A stretch of DNA of 64,000 nucleotides, taken from contig JAGASJ010000019.1 of assembly GCA_017621795.1 (NCBI GenBank), positions 1 through 64,000 of the forward strand, written 5' to 3'. Made by a program: the position numbers and the translations under genes. Positions 25,533 to 33,729 of the stretch are shown in pieces. The notes below the pieces were generated by a model. That model was not told the origin of the DNA. It did not search any database and saw nothing but the letters and a program-made list of their open reading frames with translations. The first letter of the stretch is position 1; every line of letters starts with the position of its first letter. Origin of the DNA: Oscillospiraceae bacterium. GTDB taxonomy: Bacteria; Bacillota; Clostridia; Oscillospirales; Oscillospiraceae.

Positions 25533-26752
25533 GCTTCTTCCTTTCCATCCCAACGGCGTAAAACCGTGGTGCAAAAATAACGGATCTCATCCATGGCGTG
25601 ATCGTGCTCCTTGACCGGCCGCTCCCACGTTCCTTGTTCCTCCCAGCGGTACAGAGAAAACTCCCGAATGGCATCGGTGCAGCTTGGATGGATCTGCAGA
25701 CAGCCGGACTGCAGACAAGCTGAAACCTGTCGAATACCGTCCAGCACGTTGTTTTTTGCCTTCCGTACCGAAAAGCGCCCCTTGCGGCGGATCAGGGTGA
25801 TAAACGATGCCGCCGACGGATCCACGATCACCTGCTCCACCGGCAGATCCCCGGCAAGCTCCAGCAGTGCTTCATAGTACTCTCCATCGGTCTTACTTTT
25901 CCCCGACTTTCGCCCATCATAGTAATACTCCCGCAGCCGCAGGGCTCTGCCCTGCCCCACACACCAAAGACCGGCTGAAAAGGGATTCATAGTTCCGTAA
26001 TCCACAGAGATATAGTACCGTGGATTGGGGGGCACTGCACAGCTCAGGTGTTTTTGCTTGTCGAACGAGTAGATGAGTCCCTCTGCCACGCACCACAAGC
26101 CTAAAATATACCGCTTGTAAAACACCCCTGTATACAGGTTTTCGTAACGGCGGCGAATAGCGTGCGACAACCCCGGATTGTCGGCCATGGTAAAATGCAG
26201 GTAAAGCATCTGTTTTTCTCTGCGTTTTTCGATCCATTCCTTATAAAACCAATGCTCCGGCCCTGCCGGGTTGCAGTTAAACCACAGCTTAGACCCCTCC
26301 ACCGAGCATCGGGCGCAGGTCTGCTCCACGAAGGAACGGGGCATCAGCGCCACCTCATCCAGCAGTGCACCTGCCAAGGTGATGCCCTGGATCTGCTTAT
26401 AGGAGCTTTCATCCAAACCGCCAAAAAAGTAATAGGTATTCTCCCGCCCCTTATAGCGCACCGTCAGCTTGTTTTCCGACCGACTCTCCCGCAGCTGAAA
26501 AATGCCGCCCAGCCAGCTATAGAGATTGCACACCACGTTGCGCCGCAGGGAGGCAATGCTTCTGCCGCAGATGCCGAAGCTTTGACCGTCAAACATACTC
26601 ATACTCCAAATAAAAAAGCCGTCTGTCATACAGACGGTCTTGCCGGAGCGCACTGCTCCGTCGCATATAATGCCCTCGCATTTTTTAAGCTGAGGTCTGT
26701 TCCACCAGGTCATCGCCAGCATCTGCCGTTTGCTGAAGTTCTTGTAGGTCAC
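25529..26752 (-). CDS. Terminase large subunit (PBSX-type)
   Basis: The packaging ATPase and nuclease, 407 residues. Walker A GAVRSGKT is near residue 32 and Walker B is LLDEVAL near 130. RNase-H-like nuclease acids are in YYISVDYGTMNP, VIVDPSAASF and the C-terminal HDHAMDEIRYF. All key residues look intact, so the motor should work. It overlaps the small terminase gene by 68 bases. Confidence 0.93.
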   Translation of the reverse strand: MTYKNFSKRQMLAMTWWNRPQLKKCEGIICDGAVRSGKTVCMTDGFFIWSMSMFDGQSFGICGRSIASLRRNVVCNLYSWLGGIFQLRESRSENKLTVRYKGRENTYYFFGGLDESSYKQIQGITLAGALLDEVALMPRSFVEQTCARCSVEGSKLWFNCNPAGPEHWFYKEWIEKRREKQMLYLHFTMADNPGLSHAIRRRYENLYTGVFYKRYILGLWCVAEGLIYSFDKQKHLSCAVPPNPRYYISVDYGTMNPFSAGLWCVGQGRALRLREYYYDGRKSGKSKTDGEYYEALLELAGDLPVEQVIVDPSAASFITLIRRKGRFSVRKAKNNVLDGIRQVSACLQSGCLQIHPSCTDAIREFSLYRWEEQGTWERPVKEHDHAMDEIRYFCTTVLRRWDGKEEA

Positions 26753-27089
26753 TAACGTTGATCGCCTCCTTCGTTGATGATAGTATGGCCTCCAAAAGAT
26801 TGTTATCGCTTCCCTTTTTGCCGTCCGCTTTGCCGAACAGGCCGTAGTATTCTCCCAGCAGCTCCAACGCCTTCAGCTTATCGTAGAGCTTTACCTTCAG
26901 TCCACTGCTTGTAGATTCCACCGCCGCAATAGCCGCATAACAGCCGCCGCCCTTTTTCGTCCGCTTCAGGGACAGCCCCTCGTCTGTAACACGCACCACA
27001 TCCGTAGCCCGTGTCAAGGCAATGGCCGCCAGCTCGTCGATGATCCTTTTTTCAAGCTGCCCGGAATATTCCCCGTCGGCACACTCCAT
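26685..27089 (-). CDS. Terminase small subunit lacking an N-terminal DNA-binding domain
   Basis: 134 residues. The body (RIIDELAAIALTRATDVVRV, LKVKLYDKLKALELLGEYYGLF) matches the C-terminal two thirds of Terminase_2 small subunits. The usual N-terminal helix-turn-helix, about 45 residues, is missing. This is not a frame error: AGGAGG lies 6 bases before ATG 27089 and no HTH-like sequence is visible in any frame upstream. In Rhodobacter capsulatus GTA, loss of the specific DNA-binding part of TerS goes with non-specific packaging. First gene of the cluster. Confidence 0.75.
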   Translation of the reverse strand: MECADGEYSGQLEKRIIDELAAIALTRATDVVRVTDEGLSLKRTKKGGGCYAAIAAVESTSSGLKVKLYDKLKALELLGEYYGLFGKADGKKGSDNNLLEAILSSTKEAINVSDLQELQQTADAGDDLVEQTSA

Positions 27090-27115
27090 TTGCTCACCTC
27101 CTTTTCCACGATGCC

Positions 27116-27124
27116 ATCATAGCA
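27116..27124 (-). promoter_or_regulatory. Extended -10 promoter candidate of the structural cluster
   Basis: On the minus strand, TGCTATGAT (TGN plus TATGAT) lies about 27 bases before the small terminase ATG. No good -35 is visible, which would make it activator dependent. It lies on the cluster side of the terminator at 27205-27245. Confidence 0.45.
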
Positions 27125-27204
27125 CGGGAAAAAGGAAAAGTCTTCCCGTTTTTTTCCCAACCTTATAAACCGCCGTTTCTGCCCGATGGCGTTCACCGCA
27201 AACA

Positions 27205-27245
27205 AAAAATGGCGCTGCCTCAAGCATCTTGAGACAGCGCCATTT
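27205..27245. terminator. Terminator between the PqqD-like gene and the phage cluster
   Basis: A long stem (AAAAATGGCGCTG and complement, continued by CTCAAG/CTTGAG) with T/A runs on both sides. It isolates the phage cluster from the upstream polysaccharide-type operon. Confidence 0.8.
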
Positions 27246-27259
27246 TTAAATGTAGATGT

Positions 27260-27526
27260 TTAGTCGATTACAGCCTCGATGGAACGCAGGGGCTCCAGGA
27301 ATACTTCGATATCCTTCTTGGACTGCTCGAAGTCTACCTCATAAGTATCTGCCATTGCCTTTGCCAATTCATCCAGAGTCTTGTCTTCAGCCAGCTGCTC
27401 CCACAGGAATTTGCCAGTGTTGTTCAGGGTAACCATGCCGGAGAACTTCTTTACCATTTCGCCAATGGGTGCCAGCACAAAACGGCCGGCTACGGGACGC
27501 ATAACAAATTGATCGTTTCTTTTCAT
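27260..27526 (-). CDS. PqqD-family peptide-binding protein
   Basis: 88 residues with the PqqD winged-helix layout: VAGRFVLAPIGE, FSGMVTLNNTGKFLWEQL, DELAKAMADTYEV and VDFEQSKKDIEVFLEPL. PqqD proteins present precursor peptides (RiPPs) to radical SAM or other modifying enzymes. No precursor or modifying enzyme is beside it; it follows a CpsD-type kinase by 33 bases. In this setting it may serve a polysaccharide or other system, or act on a distant peptide. Confidence 0.8.
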   Translation of the reverse strand: MKRNDQFVMRPVAGRFVLAPIGEMVKKFSGMVTLNNTGKFLWEQLAEDKTLDELAKAMADTYEVDFEQSKKDIEVFLEPLRSIEAVID

Positions 27527-27559
27527 GTCAGTTTTCCTTTCCGTTCTAATTGTGGCATC

Positions 27560-28345
27560 TTACTTCTTGCCCGAATTGCTTCTGCTATAGCTGTAGGCAT
27601 ACTTGCTGCTGTACTTATACTTATTGCCGTAACGGTAACGGTAGCGATAGCGGTAACGGCTCTTGGTTTCCTGCACCACACCGTTCATTACAAAGCCCAG
27701 CAAACGGGAGCCGGAGAGCTCCAGCTGCTTTACGCCCCGGGCCACAATATCCTTTTCGGTGGAATTTTGCTGCACCAAAAACAGCACGCCGTGGGTCACA
27801 TTGGCTACCTCGCAGGCATCGGAAACAACGCCGATAGGCGGCGTGTCTACGAAAATATAGTCGTAGCGGGCAGACATCGTCTCGATCAAAGTCTTCATCC
27901 GGGGACAGCCCAACAGCTCCAACGGGTTGGGGGGAATCTCACCGGAGAAAATCACATCCAGATTGGGGCGCATATCTTTACGCACGCAATCGTCCATATT
28001 GGTCATACCGGCCAGCACATCGGAAAGACCGGGGGATGCTTTTTCAATCAGCAGACGACCCAAGCTGGGGCGGCGCATATCCGCGTCGATCAGAAGTACC
28101 TTACTTCCGGTCTCTGCGAAGGAAATGGCCAAATTCAGAATCGTGGTGGATTTACCCTCACTGGCCAAACCACTGGTCAGGCACAGGCTCTTACAGCCGT
28201 CACCGGGAAGGACAAAGCGGATATTGGTACGCAGGGTGTTGTAGGCTTCCTGAATGTAGAAGTTGCTCTTGCTGTTGAGGATCAGGCGGCGCTGCGCAGT
28301 ATAGCTGCGGTCAGCATCGGTCTTTTTCTTATTGAACAGGCTCAT
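27560..28345 (-). CDS. CpsD/CapB-type tyrosine protein kinase
   Basis: A cytoplasmic BY-kinase, 261 residues. Walker A SGLASEGKST, Walker A-prime LLIDADMRRPSLG and Walker B YIFVDTPPIG are all present. The C terminus is a dense Tyr/Arg cluster (RYRYRYRYRYG then more Tyr), the autophosphorylation tail. With the Wzz-type partner it controls chain length and export of capsule or exopolysaccharide. The start at ATG 28345 has AGGAGG 9 bases upstream. It overlaps the upstream gene by 17 bases. Confidence 0.93.
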   Translation of the reverse strand: MSLFNKKKTDADRSYTAQRRLILNSKSNFYIQEAYNTLRTNIRFVLPGDGCKSLCLTSGLASEGKSTTILNLAISFAETGSKVLLIDADMRRPSLGRLLIEKASPGLSDVLAGMTNMDDCVRKDMRPNLDVIFSGEIPPNPLELLGCPRMKTLIETMSARYDYIFVDTPPIGVVSDACEVANVTHGVLFLVQQNSTEKDIVARGVKQLELSGSRLLGFVMNGVVQETKSRYRYRYRYRYGNKYKYSSKYAYSYSRSNSGKK

Positions 28346-29102
28346 TCTCTGCAACCTCCTTCTTGGTGTCTTTCGCGGTATACTCGTAGCCGGACTGGTT
28401 CTTGTTGTCCATAGCCAGGTCGGGGATCATACCCAATACCGGTGCGGAGGAAATCAGCGCTAAGTCTTCTTCTGTTTTTACACGCACATCCAGCAGGGTT
28501 TGCAGCACAATGATACAGATGGCGATCACCGCGCCCAAAACCACACCGATGGTGGTTTTCTCGCTGATATTGGGAGAATAGGGTGCGCCTGCCACCTTTG
28601 CACGGTCAATGATCTTTGTGGAGCTGCCTTCTACGATCTTTGCGATCTCACCGGGGGCCACATCCGCAATAGCATTGGCGATCTTCGCCGCCACATTGGG
28701 ATCGGCGTGGGAGATGTAAACCTTAAATACTTCGGTCTCGTTCTGTGCTGCAGCGCTCATTCTGGAACGGATAGCGCTTGCGCCCATACCCACGTCTGCC
28801 TGCTTGGCAACCTCACGCAGAACCGTATCGCTCTTAAGGATCTCGATATAGGTTTTAACCAGCTGTTGAGAAGTAGCCAGGTTGGTTGCAGTAACGCCTG
28901 TAACAACGTTATCCCCGGTTTGCACCAGGTTGTTCACGTAAATCGTCACGCTGGAACGGTACAGCGGAGTCACAAAATTCTTTGTGCGGAAATAAAACGC
29001 ACCGCCTACGACCACCGCCAGCAGAATCACCAGCCAAATTTTTTGCAGAACAGCAGAAAAAAGCTCAGACAAATTGATCTCTCTTGTTTTCTCCACTTTC
29101 AT
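28329..29102 (-). CDS. Wzz/CpsC-type chain-length determinant protein
   Basis: The membrane partner of the CpsD kinase, 257 residues. TM1 (about 22-42) starts a long extracellular alpha/beta region (about 45-180), and TM2 (about 180-205) has the Pro-rich entry GAPYSPNISEKTTIGVVLGAV typical of Wzz proteins. The cytoplasmic tail ends ENEPVQ. The family aligns from MKVEKTREINLSEL, so ATG 29102 was chosen, although GGAGG lies only 2 bases upstream. ATG 29126 is a possible alternative. Confidence 0.85.
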   Translation of the reverse strand: MKVEKTREINLSELFSAVLQKIWLVILLAVVVGGAFYFRTKNFVTPLYRSSVTIYVNNLVQTGDNVVTGVTATNLATSQQLVKTYIEILKSDTVLREVAKQADVGMGASAIRSRMSAAAQNETEVFKVYISHADPNVAAKIANAIADVAPGEIAKIVEGSSTKIIDRAKVAGAPYSPNISEKTTIGVVLGAVIAICIIVLQTLLDVRVKTEEDLALISSAPVLGMIPDLAMDNKNQSGYEYTAKDTKKEVAENEPVQ

Positions 29103-29211
29103 CGCCTCCTTTTGTTTGATTCGCATAAATCACCAGTTTATTAAAGGATTATAGCACAAATACACCGCCCAGTCAACATCAAAACCACTGAAATAATTGC
29201 AAAAACCATCC

Positions 29212-29239
29212 TTGTAATCTGCCCGGTGTGTGCTATAAT
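29212..29239 (+). promoter_or_regulatory. Promoter of the M42 peptidase gene
   Basis: TTGTAA (29212-29217), 16-base spacer, TATAAT (29234-29239), preceded by TGTGTGC. AGGAGG follows before the ATG at 29272. Confidence 0.75.
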
Positions 29240-29271
29240 GACCGTATATGATATACTAGGAGGTATTTTTT

Positions 29272-30312
29272 ATGACCCTGCAGCATTATGCCGACTACGC
29301 CTGGGAGCAGGCCGCCGCTTTTTTGGCCATCGACTCCCCCTCCTGCTACACCGCCCGTGCCGCCCAATGGGTAAAGGAGGCTTTTGAAAAACTGGGCTTT
29401 TCTGCCCATATTACCGAAAAGGGCGGCGTTATCGCGGATTTAGGCGGTAACCGGGATCAAGAAGGACTTTTGCTTGCCGCCCACGCCGACACCCTGGGCG
29501 CTATGGTTGCGGAGGTAAAGGGCAACGGCCGTTTACGCCTGACCCCCTTAGGCGGTATGTCTGCCAACAATGGCGAAGCAGAAAATGTCCGTGTCTACAC
29601 CCGTGACGGCAAGATTTACGAGGGCACCTTCCAGCTTTGCAACGCCTCTGTGCACGTCAATAAGGACTACAGCTCTGCATCCCGCACCTTCGATACCACC
29701 GAGGTGGTGCTGGACGAGCAGGTCAACTCCTGTGAGGATGCGAAGAAGCTGGGCATTCAGGTAGGGGACATCGTCTGCTTTGATCCCCGCACCCGCCGCA
29801 CTGCCTCCGGCTACCTGAAAAGCCGTTTTTTGGACGATAAGCTGTCGGTAGGCATTTTGCTGGGCTTTGCCAAATATATCGCAGATAACCGCATCACCCT
29901 TTCCCGTCCCACCTATGTACATATCACCGTATATGAAGAAGTGGGTCACGGCGGCTCCGGCTCTGTGCCTGCAGGCGTTACCGAAGCCATTTCCGTAGAT
30001 ATGGGCTGTGTGGGCAACGGTCTCAGCTGCACCGAGCAGCAGGTTTCCATCTGCGCCAAGGATTCCGGCGGGCCCTACAACTATGAGGTCGTGGGAAAGC
30101 TGATTGCCGCGGCGCAGAAAACCGGTGCCGATTACGCAGTGGATGTCTACCCCTATTACGGCTCTGACGTGGAAGCCACCCTGCGGGCAGGTTTTGATAT
30201 CCGTCACGGTCTGATCGGCGCAGGTGTATACGCCAGCCACGGCTACGAACGCAGTCACATTCTCGGTGTATACAACACACTAAAGGTGCTTTGCGGTTAT
30301 TTGGATTGCTGA
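29272..30312 (+). CDS. M42-family metallo-aminopeptidase
   Basis: 346 residues of the dodecameric M42 (glutamyl aminopeptidase/TET) type. Metal ligands appear in AAHADTLGAMV (His-Asp), KSRFLDDK (bridging Asp), YEEVGHGGSG (catalytic Glu) and ISVDMG, with the final His in ERSHI. It removes N-terminal residues from peptides in the cytosol. A dimerisation domain splits the catalytic one, about 85-180. Promoter at 29212 and terminator at 30317 make it a single-gene unit. Confidence 0.92.
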   Translation: MTLQHYADYAWEQAAAFLAIDSPSCYTARAAQWVKEAFEKLGFSAHITEKGGVIADLGGNRDQEGLLLAAHADTLGAMVAEVKGNGRLRLTPLGGMSANNGEAENVRVYTRDGKIYEGTFQLCNASVHVNKDYSSASRTFDTTEVVLDEQVNSCEDAKKLGIQVGDIVCFDPRTRRTASGYLKSRFLDDKLSVGILLGFAKYIADNRITLSRPTYVHITVYEEVGHGGSGSVPAGVTEAISVDMGCVGNGLSCTEQQVSICAKDSGGPYNYEVVGKLIAAAQKTGADYAVDVYPYYGSDVEATLRAGFDIRHGLIGAGVYASHGYERSHILGVYNTLKVLCGYLDC

Positions 30313-30316
30313 TATA

Positions 30317-30354
30317 AAAAGGGCGTGTTGCAAAACTGCAACACGCCCTTTTTT
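30317..30354. terminator. Bidirectional terminator between M42 peptidase and trxB
   Basis: Stem AAAAGGGCGTGTTGCA with its exact complement (16 base pairs, 6-base loop) followed by TTTT; it serves both converging genes. Confidence 0.85.
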
Positions 30355-31267
30355 ACATCAGATACGATTCAATTTGATGTGCCGCTGCCGCACCGTCCGC
30401 GGCGGCGGTAATCACCTGCCGCACCTGCTTTGTGCGCACGTCTCCCACCGCATATACCCCGTCAATATTGGTTTTTGTGGTTTCGTCTGCCACGATATAG
30501 CCCTGACCGTCCAGCTCCAGCTGCCCTTCAAAAAGGGCCGTTGCAGGACTTTGACCGATGCTGACAAACAGGCCGTCCACCGAAAGGGTCTGCCGCTGAC
30601 CGGTCTGCACATTTTCCAGTACCACTCCGGTAAGCTTCTGCTCCGCTAAAAGCTGCTGTACGGTGGCGTTCCAGTGGAAGGTGATGTTTTCCGCCTGCTC
30701 CAGGGACTGATGGTACACTCTTGTGGCACGAAGGCTGTCACGCCTGTGGATCAGGTGCACCTGCCGGGCAATACGGGAGAGCACCAGTGCCGCCGCCGCG
30801 GCGGTATTGCCTCCGCCCACTACCGCAACGGTTTTACCCCTGTAGAACATCGCGTCACAGGCGGCGCAATAGCCCACGCCGCGCCCGACCAACGCTTCCT
30901 CCCCCTCTACGCCCAAATGGCGGTGGGTAGCACCGGTAGCAACGACTACTGCCCGGGCTTTAAATGTCCCGCCGGTGGTTTCTATCTCTTTCACCGCACC
31001 GGTCAGGTTTACCCTTTTTACTTCGCTGTATTCCGTTTCCACCCCAAAACGGGCCGCCCCTGCCTGCATCTGCATTCCCAGGGTAATACCGTCTACCCCA
31101 TCCGGAAAGCCGGGGTAATTGTCAATTTGGGTGGTTTGTGTCATCTGTCCGCCGGGAGCGATTTTCTCGATCACCAGTGTGCGGTAGCCGGAACGGGCTG
31201 TGTACAGGGCGGCGGTATAACCTGCCGGTCCGCCGCCGATTACGATCACGTCATAGCTTCTGTCCAT
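30353..31267 (-). CDS. trxB: Thioredoxin reductase
   Basis: NADPH-dependent flavoprotein that reduces thioredoxin, 304 residues. FAD-binding GGGPAGYTAALYTAR is at the N terminus, the redox CAAC in CAACDAMFYRG near residue 134, the NADPH site GGGNTAA, and VYAVGDV near the C terminus. The trxA gene lies 23 bases upstream, giving a complete trxA-trxB operon. Confidence 0.96.
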   Translation of the reverse strand: MDRSYDVIVIGGGPAGYTAALYTARSGYRTLVIEKIAPGGQMTQTTQIDNYPGFPDGVDGITLGMQMQAGAARFGVETEYSEVKRVNLTGAVKEIETTGGTFKARAVVVATGATHRHLGVEGEEALVGRGVGYCAACDAMFYRGKTVAVVGGGNTAAAAALVLSRIARQVHLIHRRDSLRATRVYHQSLEQAENITFHWNATVQQLLAEQKLTGVVLENVQTGQRQTLSVDGLFVSIGQSPATALFEGQLELDGQGYIVADETTKTNIDGVYAVGDVRTKQVRQVITAAADGAAAAHQIESYLM

Positions 31268-31290
31268 AATGGGTCCTCCCCGTCAAAATC

Positions 31291-31602
31291 TTACAAGCCC
31301 AGCATTTCAAGAAGCTGCTGCTTCGGCTTTACACCCACAGACTGGTTGATGATTTCTCCTTTTTCCAGTACAAATACCGCCGGAATGCTCATCACGCCAA
31401 ATTGCTGTGCCAGCTCTCCTTCCTCGTCCACGTTGACCTTGCACACCTTTACATCCGGATATTCCTCCGCGATGCTCTCCACAATGGGTCCCAGCATCCG
31501 ACAGGGACCGCACCAGGGTGCCCAAAAGTCCAGCAGAACGATTTTATCACTTTCCGTTACTTCTTTTTGAAAATCCGCTTTTGTTACGTTGATTACAGAC
31601 AT
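31291..31602 (-). CDS. trxA: Thioredoxin
   Basis: 103 residues with the WAPWCGPCRM active site (about residue 28) and conserved cis-Pro in MSIPAVFV. General cytosolic disulfide reductant and partner of the downstream TrxB. A TATAAT-type -10 at 31625-31630 on the minus strand precedes AGGAGG and the ATG. Confidence 0.97.
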   Translation of the reverse strand: MSVINVTKADFQKEVTESDKIVLLDFWAPWCGPCRMLGPIVESIAEEYPDVKVCKVNVDEEGELAQQFGVMSIPAVFVLEKGEIINQSVGVKPKQQLLEMLGL

Positions 31603-31624
31603 TTTTATTCCTCCTTACGGTTTT

Positions 31625-31630
31625 ATTATA
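31625..31630 (-). promoter_or_regulatory. -10 box of the trxA-trxB promoter
   Basis: TATAAT on the minus strand, about 23 bases before the trxA ATG; the -35 is weak (TTTAGG region). It lies in the 47-base gap after the MATE gene stop. Confidence 0.5.
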
Positions 31631-31649
31631 CACTTTTCTTTCCTAAAAA

Positions 31650-33020
31650 TTATAACCTGTCCGACAGGGCGGCTCTTTTCTTCCAAATGCCGCTGAGAAA
31701 ATAGATCATGCTGGGCACCGCAAATCCTACCGGTGCCAAACCGTAGCCCAGCACAAAGCCGTAGAAGCCCCAGTCAAACACTGTGCCAAACAGCCAGCTC
31801 AGACCGATGCGGAACAGCACGCCGTCCAATATGGAGAGCAGCATACTGAACTTGGCATTGCCGATGCCCTGAATAAAGCCGCCTGTTCCCCGCATGATCG
31901 CCAGCGCCGGGAACATCCACAAAATGGCGCTGATGAAGGTGCCGGACATTTGGTGCACCAAGGGGTCGTCGGAGAATACCTTAAACAGGCTCTCGCCAAA
32001 CACCAGATATGCACTTACCGCCATCACCGTCAGTATACCGGCGTAGATCCAGGCGGAATAGACCACCTTTTGGGCTCTTTTTTGCTGCCCCGCGCCCATA
32101 TTTTGGCTGACCATGGGCAGTGCGGCGTGCTGAATACCCATAGAGATCTTATTGATGATATCGTCAATGCGCATACCCACGCCAAAGGTGGCAGACGCCA
32201 CCACGCCCACATCGTTGACCATGGCGTTGACGCAAAGCATCGAAAGGTTGATGCAGCCGGACTGGATGGCCAAAGGCGTCCCCAGTGCGCCGATCATCTT
32301 GGCATATTCGCCGTGGATGGCAAGGCTTTTCAGCTTGAAGTCAAAGCCGAAGCCCTCTTTCTGCCGATACAGATAAACGATGGCAAATATAAACGACACC
32401 GCCTGCCCGATAATGGTAGCCCAAGCGGCACCGGCCACCTCCCAGCCCCACAGACCTGTAAACAGATAATCCAGGGCCAAATTGACCAGCGAAGCGATGG
32501 CAATGAACAGCAGCGGTCTTTTGGAGTCACCCATTCCCCGCAGCACCGCGGAGACCATATTGTAGCCGGCAGTAAAGATCATACCCCCGCCGCAGATCAG
32601 CAGGTAATCCTCCGCATAGGCTTCGGACTCAAAGGGGATCCGCATGGTGTCCAGGATCCACTGTCTGCCGATCACAAATACCCCGGTCAGCACCACCGCC
32701 AGCAGCACGATCAGGCTAAAGAGTGTGCCGATGATGCGATTGAGCTCCTTATGCTTTCCCGCACCCACCGCCTGGGCGACCAATACCTGACCGCCGTTGG
32801 AAAAGCCCAAGCACACCATTGCGCCGAAATTCATGATCTGACTGCTTTGAGACACCGCCGAAAGCCCGGCTGTGCCCACGTATTTCCCCACGATCCACAT
32901 ATCCACTGTGCTGTAGAACACCTGCAGGGCATTGCTCAGCATAAACGGCAGCATAAAGACAAACAGCTGCTTTGGGATAGACCCGGTGGTGAAATCCCGA
33001 GCCAATCGTCTGCCCGTCAT
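31650..33020 (-). CDS. MATE-family multidrug/toxin exporter
   Basis: 456 residues with twelve predicted membrane helices in two homologous halves. Characteristic MATE features are LPFMLSNALQVFYSTVDMWIVGKYVG near the N terminus and GMGDSKRPLLF in the first half. It exports cationic compounds with Na+ or H+ antiport. The DUF3786 gene lies 4 bases upstream, so they are probably co-transcribed. Confidence 0.92.
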   Translation of the reverse strand: MTGRRLARDFTTGSIPKQLFVFMLPFMLSNALQVFYSTVDMWIVGKYVGTAGLSAVSQSSQIMNFGAMVCLGFSNGGQVLVAQAVGAGKHKELNRIIGTLFSLIVLLAVVLTGVFVIGRQWILDTMRIPFESEAYAEDYLLICGGGMIFTAGYNMVSAVLRGMGDSKRPLLFIAIASLVNLALDYLFTGLWGWEVAGAAWATIIGQAVSFIFAIVYLYRQKEGFGFDFKLKSLAIHGEYAKMIGALGTPLAIQSGCINLSMLCVNAMVNDVGVVASATFGVGMRIDDIINKISMGIQHAALPMVSQNMGAGQQKRAQKVVYSAWIYAGILTVMAVSAYLVFGESLFKVFSDDPLVHQMSGTFISAILWMFPALAIMRGTGGFIQGIGNAKFSMLLSILDGVLFRIGLSWLFGTVFDWGFYGFVLGYGLAPVGFAVPSMIYFLSGIWKKRAALSDRL

Positions 33021-33024
33021 TTTT

Positions 33025-33618
33025 TCATTCCTCCATTTTCTTCACGATCTGTGAAAGCAAATAGCCCTGTATATAAAAAACCGTTTCATACAGCAGATAG
33101 GACAGGGTCTCATCCTCCCACAAAAGCACCATACTGGCGGGAAAATCCTCATCTGCGCGGTAAAATTTCAGGATCAGGGTCAGCTTTTCAAAAACCGTAA
33201 ACCGATACGCCACATCCCCCATTGGAACAGGTGTGCCGCCCAGCTCTTCACAGCTTTTGCAAAACTTACCATAGCGGCTGTCGAAAAAGGTGGCTGTTTT
33301 GCTTGTAAAATCCGTATTGACCCCTGCCCCTGCAGGCCGTCCCTTTAGGCTGTTTACCGGTGCGTATATGCCTGTGAGGGGTTTTTGCCCCTGATGGCAC
33401 AAAAGGTCAAAGATGGAAAGCGTCTCCTCAAAGCCTGCCACCTGCCCGTTTTTGGATATCACACCGTTTTGACGGCAAAGGGCATAGCGCTCCCCCAAAA
33501 ATCGGATGTATATAAACGTCTCATCACATTCCAGTTTCCACTTTTCGATCAGCGCTTGCTGATCGAACCGCAGAAAATAGCTTTGCGCCCTGTCACGGGC
33601 TAATTCGTAATTGTTCAT
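33025..33618 (-). CDS. DUF3786-family protein (1)
   Basis: 197 residues matching DUF3786: KLECDETFIYIRFLGERYAL, the GRPAGAGVNTDF region, CKSCEELGGTPVPMGDVAYRFTVFEKL and YRADEDFPASMVLLWEDETL. The family has a conserved fold of unknown function and is often near corrinoid/CODH genes. The start is set at ATG 33618; a longer frame to 33714 runs through a hairpin region. A second DUF3786 gene lies at 61235-61846. Here it precedes a MATE exporter. Confidence 0.75.
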   Translation of the reverse strand: MNNYELARDRAQSYFLRFDQQALIEKWKLECDETFIYIRFLGERYALCRQNGVISKNGQVAGFEETLSIFDLLCHQGQKPLTGIYAPVNSLKGRPAGAGVNTDFTSKTATFFDSRYGKFCKSCEELGGTPVPMGDVAYRFTVFEKLTLILKFYRADEDFPASMVLLWEDETLSYLLYETVFYIQGYLLSQIVKKMEE

Positions 33619-33689
33619 TTTAAAACCGCCCTTTTCTTTATTATACAAACGAAACGGACAGATGTAAAGCACAATCCCCGCAGAATCCA

Positions 33690-33726
33690 AAAACGCACCT
33701 TTGCCTACCGGCAAAGGTGCGTTTTG
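33690..33726. terminator. Terminator-like hairpin
   Basis: AAAACGCACCTTTGCC with its complement around a 4-base loop; A/T runs on both sides. It ends minus-strand transcription coming from the 122-residue gene across hairpin array A1. Confidence 0.7.
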
Positions 33727-33729
33727 GGA

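Larger units (their letters stand above)
11955..27121 (-). mobile_element. Compact 21-gene phage structural cluster (domesticated prophage or GTA-like)
   Basis: All 21 genes are on the minus strand in canonical siphophage order: small and large terminase, small protein, portal, scaffold, capsid, connectors, tail tube, chaperones, tape measure, tail tip, fibre-like proteins, amidase and two holin-like proteins. Every gene is intact and tightly packed, many with ATGA overlaps. No integrase, repressor, lysogeny, replication or anti-repressor gene is present, and no flanking att duplication is visible. Chromosomal genes lie directly on both sides. The small terminase lacks a recognisable DNA-binding N terminus. 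These traits fit a gene transfer agent or other domesticated particle; a decayed prophage is the alternative. Confidence 0.8.

Noticed and set aside
11955..27121. Ordinary active prophage
   Set aside because: No integrase, repressor, replication or attachment duplication found in or beside the cluster, though an upstream or distant integrase cannot be excluded.
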